Assembly (NCBI GenBank): GCA_964565795.1
Contig: CAZMGC010000005.1
Coordinates: forward strand, 1-43,036
From: 2-01-FULL-39-10-A sp964565795
GTDB taxonomy: Bacteria; Patescibacteriota; Microgenomatia; Levybacterales; UBA12049
Direction of reading: 5' to 3'
Length of the DNA stretch: 43,036 nt
In this document: positions 39,078-43,036 of the stretch, one piece after another
Numbering within the stretch: position 1 is the first letter of the stretch
Layout of the letters: each line of letters begins with the position of its first letter
Notes under the pieces: model-generated
What the model saw: the letters and a program-made list of their open reading frames with translations, nothing else
Databases searched by the model: none
Told to the model about the DNA's origin: nothing
Translations under genes and position numbers: made by a program

Positions 39078-40187
39078 CTAGATTTTTATTATTCTCTCCC
39101 AAGGAAATTCCGGACGGCCGAAGTGACCGTAAGAAGATGTCTTTAAATAAATGGGTTTTCTGAGATCTAATTCTTTAATAATTCCCTCGACTGAAGTATC
39201 TAAAATTTTATTCATAAAATCTTTAATTACTTTATTGCTAGTTTTTTGAGTTCCAAATGTTTCAACTTCTTGCATAACAGGTTTTTTTGCTCCAATAAAA
39301 TAGGCAAGCCTGACTTCAGCTTTATCTGCTAAATTATTTGCAACGATATTTTTTGCCAAAAATCTTGCAGCATAAGCGCCACTTCTATCTACTTTAGTTG
39401 GATCTTTTCCTGAGAAAGCACCTCCGCCAACTCTGGCGTAGCCTCCGTAAGTGTCCACTATAATTTTTCTGCCAGTTAACCCTGCGTCTGAAGATGGTCC
39501 TGGCTTATGCCAAACACCTGTTCCATTAACGATTAAATCCCTTTCTGAAATTTTTAAACCAAACTCATCTAGAACTGGTTTGACAATAAACCTAAAAGCG
39601 TCTGCTTTAACTTGTTCAAGTTTGATTTCTTCATCATGCGGAACTGCAATGACCACTTGTTTGATTTCGTGTGGAATCCCATTTTTATACTCTACCGTTA
39701 CTTGAGTTTTTCCATCAGGTCTTAAATATTTAAGTTTTTGTTTGGTTTCGTCCAGTTTCTCTGCAAGTCTGTGGGATATGGAAATGGGAAGAGGCATTAA
39801 AGTTTTGGTTTCGCGACAAGCATACCCAAACATCATTCCCTGGTCTCCTGCCCCTTTTTTCTTAACACCACGCGCTATTTCAGGGGACTGTTCATGAACG
39901 TAAACTTCAATATCTGATTTATCAGAGAAATTAAAATTTGGATTTGTATAGCCTAAGTCTCTAATTCTTCCTATCGCAATCTCCTTATAGTCAATTTTGG
40001 CAATTGTAGTTACTTCACCAGCAATTATTAGCTTATTATTTGCTGCAAGACATTCTACGGCTACTTTTCCATACTTATCTTTTGATAAAACTGCATCGAG
40101 TATGGAATCCGAAATTGAGTCACAGATTTTATCGGGGTGACCATTGCTAACCGATTCTGAAGTAAAAATATTTTTTCCGTTCGACAT
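39078..40187 (-). CDS. metK: S-adenosylmethionine synthetase
   Basis: 369 residues (E. coli 384). Motifs: NGHPDKICDSISDSILDA near the start, GAGDQGMMFGYAC, PDGKTQVTVEY, DAGLTGRKIIVDTYGG, and the phosphate loop GGGAFSGKDPTKVDRSGAY. It makes SAM from methionine and ATP. The leader of about 90 nt folds like a SAM-sensing riboswitch, so product feedback on its own gene is likely. SAM is the cofactor of the two DNA methyltransferases in this window, among others. Confidence 0.95.
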   Translation of the reverse strand: MSNGKNIFTSESVSNGHPDKICDSISDSILDAVLSKDKYGKVAVECLAANNKLIIAGEVTTIAKIDYKEIAIGRIRDLGYTNPNFNFSDKSDIEVYVHEQSPEIARGVKKKGAGDQGMMFGYACRETKTLMPLPISISHRLAEKLDETKQKLKYLRPDGKTQVTVEYKNGIPHEIKQVVIAVPHDEEIKLEQVKADAFRFIVKPVLDEFGLKISERDLIVNGTGVWHKPGPSSDAGLTGRKIIVDTYGGYARVGGGAFSGKDPTKVDRSGAYAARFLAKNIVANNLADKAEVRLAYFIGAKKPVMQEVETFGTQKTSNKVIKDFMNKILDTSVEGIIKELDLRKPIYLKTSSYGHFGRPEFPWERIIKI

Positions 40188-40197
40188 ATCTCAGGAC

Positions 40198-40280
40198 GCA
40201 TTTCCTTATTGGAATGGCACCGCGTTCTAATTGTTTCCTAGACTCGGTTGCCGCCCGCCAGCTGGCGGATCTCTTAATGC
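40198..40280 (-). promoter_or_regulatory. SAM-clan riboswitch (SAM-I/IV-like) upstream of metK
   Basis: Minus strand. P1 GCATT/AATGC (40276-40280 with 40198-40202). AAGAGA follows P1. P2 is CCGCC-AGCT-GGCGG (40255-40268). The core GGCAACC is at 40246-40252. P3 is ACCG/CGGT (40245-40248 with 40219-40222) plus TCTA/TAGA (40239-40242 with 40226-40229). The core GGTGCCATTCC corresponds to S-box GGTGCTAATTCC, and P4 is TTCC/GGAA (40211-40214 with 40202-40205). The kink-turn of standard SAM-I P2 is not visible, so a SAM-I/IV or variant type is suggested. Confidence 0.72.
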
Positions 40281-40287
40281 AGATTAA

Positions 40288-40315
40288 AGAATATCAGATT
40301 AAAAATATTTGTCAA
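40288..40315 (-). promoter_or_regulatory. Promoter of metK
   Basis: Minus strand: TTGACA (40310-40315), 16-bp spacer, TATTCT (40288-40293). Start is expected near 40281, exactly at the 5' strand of riboswitch P1. Confidence 0.65.
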
Positions 40316-40323
40316 TTCTAATG

Positions 40324-40329
40324 TATAAT
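40324..40329 (+). promoter_or_regulatory. -10 element, leaderless promoter of the zincin gene
   Basis: TATAAT, 9 nt before the ATG at 40339. Overlaps the upstream in-frame ATG at 40321, ruling that start out. No clear -35. Confidence 0.6.
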
Positions 40330-40338
40330 CTTAAATCC

Positions 40339-40689
40339 ATGGATGATAAGGAGTTTGAGAAATTAGTAGGAGAGGCGTTGGATTCACTTCCTAAAGAATT
40401 TGCAGATAGACTGGAAAATGTAGGAGTTACATATGAAAATTGGCCAAATCCACTTCAAATGAGAAAATTACGCCTGAATAGGCGTTCATTGCTTTTTGGT
40501 TTATACGAAGGAGTTCCGCTTACGCAGAGAAGAAATTACACGGGAGTTTTACCGGATAAGATTACGATATTTAAGTATCCGATACTTATGGTTAGTAGAA
40601 GCCCTGAAGATGTTCGTGAAAGAGTGCGAAGGACAGTAATTCACGAAATTGGCCATCACTTTGGTTTAAGTGACAAAGATCTTCGTTAA
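40339..40689 (+). CDS. Minimal zincin-like metallopeptidase
   Basis: 116 residues. The C-terminal zinc site HEIGHHFGLSD fits HExxHxxGxxD, with Glu as catalytic base and a nearby Asp as third ligand, as in the PF06262 minimal zincins. LVGEALDSLPKEFADRLENV is the usual N-terminal helix of that family. Substrate unknown. The start codon is fixed by the -10. Divergent from metK. Confidence 0.85.
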   Translation: MDDKEFEKLVGEALDSLPKEFADRLENVGVTYENWPNPLQMRKLRLNRRSLLFGLYEGVPLTQRRNYTGVLPDKITIFKYPILMVSRSPEDVRERVRRTVIHEIGHHFGLSDKDLR

Positions 40690-40717
40690 AAACTAATATA
40701 GGTCTTAAAGTTGACTG

Positions 40718-40747
40718 TTGACATAGCCTTGATTCGTATGATATAAA
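40718..40747 (+). promoter_or_regulatory. Promoter of rpoB
   Basis: TTGACA (40718-40723), 18-bp spacer, TATAAA (40742-40747). Start near 40754 gives a leader of about 86 nt, the longest well-supported leader on a coding gene here apart from metK. Confidence 0.7.
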
Positions 40748-40760
40748 CGTATTACTTTAA

Positions 40761-40806
40761 GACGAAAAGCCGGAAAGGTTCATGCACCTGTGTGCATTTT
40801 TTGTCG
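40761..40806 (+). promoter_or_regulatory. rpoB leader hairpin, attenuator-like
   Basis: ATGCAC (40782-40787) pairs with GTGCAT (40792-40797) around a 4-nt loop and is followed by six T (40798-40802 and onward). An outer stem GACGAAAA (40761-40768) can pair with TTTTTGTC (about 40798-40805). AGGT at 40776-40779 can instead pair with ACCT at 40786-40789, which would break the small hairpin. AAGGAG at 40811-40816 is 23 nt from the ATG, too far for a normal Shine-Dalgarno site. Confidence 0.5.
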
Positions 40807-40839
40807 ATTTAAGGAGCTGCCCGCTTATTAAATTTTTGA

Positions 40840-43036
40840 ATGCCTAAATCCGATTCTAAAGACAACAAGACTAATTTTAAGCTCCGAGAGGACTGGGGAA
40901 AGAATTTTCCAGTACTTCCTGAGCTTGATCTTCTCACAGTACAACATGAATCATATAAATGGTTTGAGGAAGTTGGAATTGGGGAAGTTTTACAGGAAAT
41001 ATCTCCTATTGATGATTTTACAGGAAAAAACTGGACTCTAACGCTTAAGGATTATAGAATTGGAAAGCCAACGAACGAACCTGCACTTTGCCTTATTAAA
41101 GGACTTACCTATGATGCACCTCTTTACGTAAAAGCAACCCTAACTAATAAAAAAACAGATGCAGAAATCGACCAGGAAGTATTTTTAGGAGACATTCCAA
41201 GAATGACAGAGCGCGGAACATTTATTATTAATGGAATTGAGCGCGCAATTGTAAATCAGTTAGTGAGATCTCCTGGAGTTTTCTTTACATCAACTCAAGA
41301 CGTAGTTACAGGACAAACTTTATACACAGCAGAAATTAGACCAGTTCATGGATCATGGTTAGAATTTACAACAACTCGTTATGAAACTATTACAGTAAAA
41401 ATTGATAGAAGAAGAAAGTTCTTAGCTTCAACTTTTCTTAGAGCAATCGGAGTAAGTGATAACGATTTAATAAGAGAAAAATTCAAAGATTCTGAAGCTG
41501 ATGGAAAAACAAGCTTTATAAATAACACTCTAACTAAAGACGAAACAGATTCCCAAAATGCTGCTCTTATCGAAATCTTTAAGAAAATGCATCCTGGAGA
41601 ACCAGTAGTTCTAGACAAAGTTAAGGAAAACTTCTTTGGAATGTTCTTCAACAACAGAAGATACGATCTTGGAGATGTCGGACGCTATAAAATGAATAAA
41701 AAGCTTAAGAATGTTCCGGGATTTAATCCAACAGAAGAAAAAATTCTTACAATTGATGACATTATCGCAACTATTTCATTCTTAATCGCTCTTTCAAAAG
41801 GACAAGACGGAGTAGATGATATTGATTCACTAGCAAATAGAAGAGTAAGACGCGTTGGAGAATTAGTTGCTTCTACTGCATTTAGAGTTGGAGTTCTTAG
41901 GCTTGAACGCTCAATTAAAGAAAGAATGTCACTTATTACTCCAGAGGTCCCAGTGACAATTGCAGGACTTATTAATGCTAGACCAATTATGGCCTCAATA
42001 AACGAATTCTTCAGAACCTCACAACTTTCAACAATCCTAGACCAAACAAATCCACTTTCAGAAATCGATAATCTTAACCGTCTAACTGTGATGGGAACAG
42101 GAGGAATTTCAAGAGAAAGAGCAGCTTTCTCGATTCGTGATATTAACTCTTCCCAATATGGAAGAATATGTCCGATCCGTAGTCCTGAAGGTCCAAACAT
42201 TGGATTAGTTACATATTTGGCTTTATATTCAAGAGTTAATCAGTACGGTTTCCTAGAAACTCCATATAGAAAAGTAGAGCACACAAAAAAAGGAAATAAA
42301 ACAGTTACAACTGCTACAAATGAAATCGTTTACATGGCAGCAGATGATGAAAGAGAAAAATACATCACTCACTCTGACGTACTTAATGAAGACCAAACAA
42401 TTACATCTGAAAGAGTTCCAGTTAGATACAAGGGAGAATTTATCGAAGTAGAAAAAGAAAAAGTTGAATTTATCGACGTAGTTCCACGCCAGGTTGTAGG
42501 AACAGCAGCGTCACTTATTCCTTTCGTAGCTCATGACGAAGCTAACAGAGCGCTCATGGGAACTCACATGCAGTCTCAAGCAGTGCCATTAGTAACTCCA
42601 CAAAGTCCAATCGTTGGAACTGGAATGGAAAAAATGGTTTCACAAGTGATGGGTAGAGTTGCTCGTGCTCCAGAAGATGGGGAAATCGTTTATGCAGATG
42701 GAGATAAGGTAGTTTTCAAAGGAAAAGCATCAGGAGAAATCACATATAAAATTGAATCTTTCCAAAGAACTTCACAGGCTACAGCTTACACTCAAAGAGC
42801 AATGGTTGTAACAGGCCAAAAAGTCAAAAAGGGAGATCTTTTAGTTGATGGACCTTCTTCACAAAATGGAGAATTAGCTTTAGGTCAAAATCTTTTAATC
42901 GCTTATGCATCTTATGATGGACTTGGATACGAAGACGCTATCGTTATTTCAGATAGATTAGTAAAAGAAGACGTTCTTTCTTCAATTCACATTGAAAAAT
43001 ATGAAGCTGCAGTTGTTGAAACAAAATTAGGACCAG
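40840..43036 (+). CDS. rpoB: RNA polymerase beta subunit, 5' part (cut by window end)
   Basis: 732 codons are present and the frame is still open at the window end. Beta-subunit landmarks: TVQHESYKWF, ERGTFIINGIERAIVNQLVR, the rifampicin region FFRTSQLSTILDQTNPLSEI (390-409), RDINSSQYGRICPIRSPEGP, and GQNLLIAYASYDGLGYEDAI. Upstream in frame is an immediate TGA, so the ATG at 40840 is the earliest possible start. Rif-contact positions differ from E. coli at Q513, H526 and S531 (here T398, N411, T416). rpoC is expected downstream. Confidence 0.97.
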   Translation, partial: MPKSDSKDNKTNFKLREDWGKNFPVLPELDLLTVQHESYKWFEEVGIGEVLQEISPIDDFTGKNWTLTLKDYRIGKPTNEPALCLIKGLTYDAPLYVKATLTNKKTDAEIDQEVFLGDIPRMTERGTFIINGIERAIVNQLVRSPGVFFTSTQDVVTGQTLYTAEIRPVHGSWLEFTTTRYETITVKIDRRRKFLASTFLRAIGVSDNDLIREKFKDSEADGKTSFINNTLTKDETDSQNAALIEIFKKMHPGEPVVLDKVKENFFGMFFNNRRYDLGDVGRYKMNKKLKNVPGFNPTEEKILTIDDIIATISFLIALSKGQDGVDDIDSLANRRVRRVGELVASTAFRVGVLRLERSIKERMSLITPEVPVTIAGLINARPIMASINEFFRTSQLSTILDQTNPLSEIDNLNRLTVMGTGGISRERAAFSIRDINSSQYGRICPIRSPEGPNIGLVTYLALYSRVNQYGFLETPYRKVEHTKKGNKTVTTATNEIVYMAADDEREKYITHSDVLNEDQTITSERVPVRYKGEFIEVEKEKVEFIDVVPRQVVGTAASLIPFVAHDEANRALMGTHMQSQAVPLVTPQSPIVGTGMEKMVSQVMGRVARAPEDGEIVYADGDKVVFKGKASGEITYKIESFQRTSQATAYTQRAMVVTGQKVKKGDLLVDGPSSQNGELALGQNLLIAYASYDGLGYEDAIVISDRLVKEDVLSSIHIEKYEAAVVETKLGP

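Noticed and set aside
40255..40268. CCGCCAGCTGGCGG palindrome as an independent repeat element
   Set aside because: It is better explained as P2 of the metK riboswitch, although P2 may have been recruited from a repeat.
1..43036. tRNA, rRNA, CRISPR arrays, IS elements, prophage genes
   Set aside because: None recognised by eye on either strand; a tRNAscan or ISfinder run could still find a missed tRNA or remnant.

Overview
The window is a compact, AT-rich bacterial chromosome segment. It uses the standard code: TGA is a stop in several genes and forms ATGA overlaps. Gene content points to a Patescibacteria/CPR lineage, probably Microgenomates-like (inference). The supporting features are an AlaRS without its C-terminal domain, an archaeal-type AMP/thymidine phosphorylase, a PilM-like/baseplate-J-like membrane fusion beside a sortase and MltG, many orphan short proteins, and gene ends that touch or overlap. 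The most striking global trait is the promoter layout. At 27 sites a TATAAT-like -10 lies only 6-10 nt before a start codon, often with a TTGxxx -35 at 16-18 bp. This implies mostly leaderless mRNAs and corrects several gene starts.

Layout. 1-9091: tail of an unknown gene, a protease-less Lon ATPase, RNase J, small exported proteins, an SDR enzyme, an AlkA-type glycosylase, and an AAA/winged-helix regulator. The regulator is divergent from a gene pair that includes a GlpX-like pseudo-phosphatase, and three 11-bp direct repeats lie between them. 9118-12501: FtsK translocase, RodZ-like protein and two small membrane proteins. 12498-19642 (minus): one tight operon alaS - PilM/J-like - sortase - 46-aa small ORF - AMP phosphorylase - mltG. 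19768-21427: zinc ribbon protein, FKBP isomerase, an unannotated structured RNA of about 295 nt on the minus strand, and a membrane protein. 21455-24514: restriction-modification module (HNH nuclease, N6-adenine and C5-cytosine methyltransferases). 24635-29594: RecB/Cas4-like nuclease, MarC protein, orphan small genes and a tandem pair of paralogues.

29638-34681 is a copper-response operon (CsoR-family repressor with a perfect operator between -35 and -10, DUF305, cupredoxin, CopA, TauE/SafE-cupredoxin fusion, CopZ, rhodanese). 34722-40689 holds orphan genes, DUF1905, tRNA hydroxylase TrhO, a Na+/Ca2+ exchanger, metK preceded by a probable SAM-clan riboswitch, and a small zincin. The window ends inside rpoB, which has a hairpin-bearing leader and substitutions at rifampicin-contact positions. 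No tRNA, rRNA, CRISPR array or transposase was seen.
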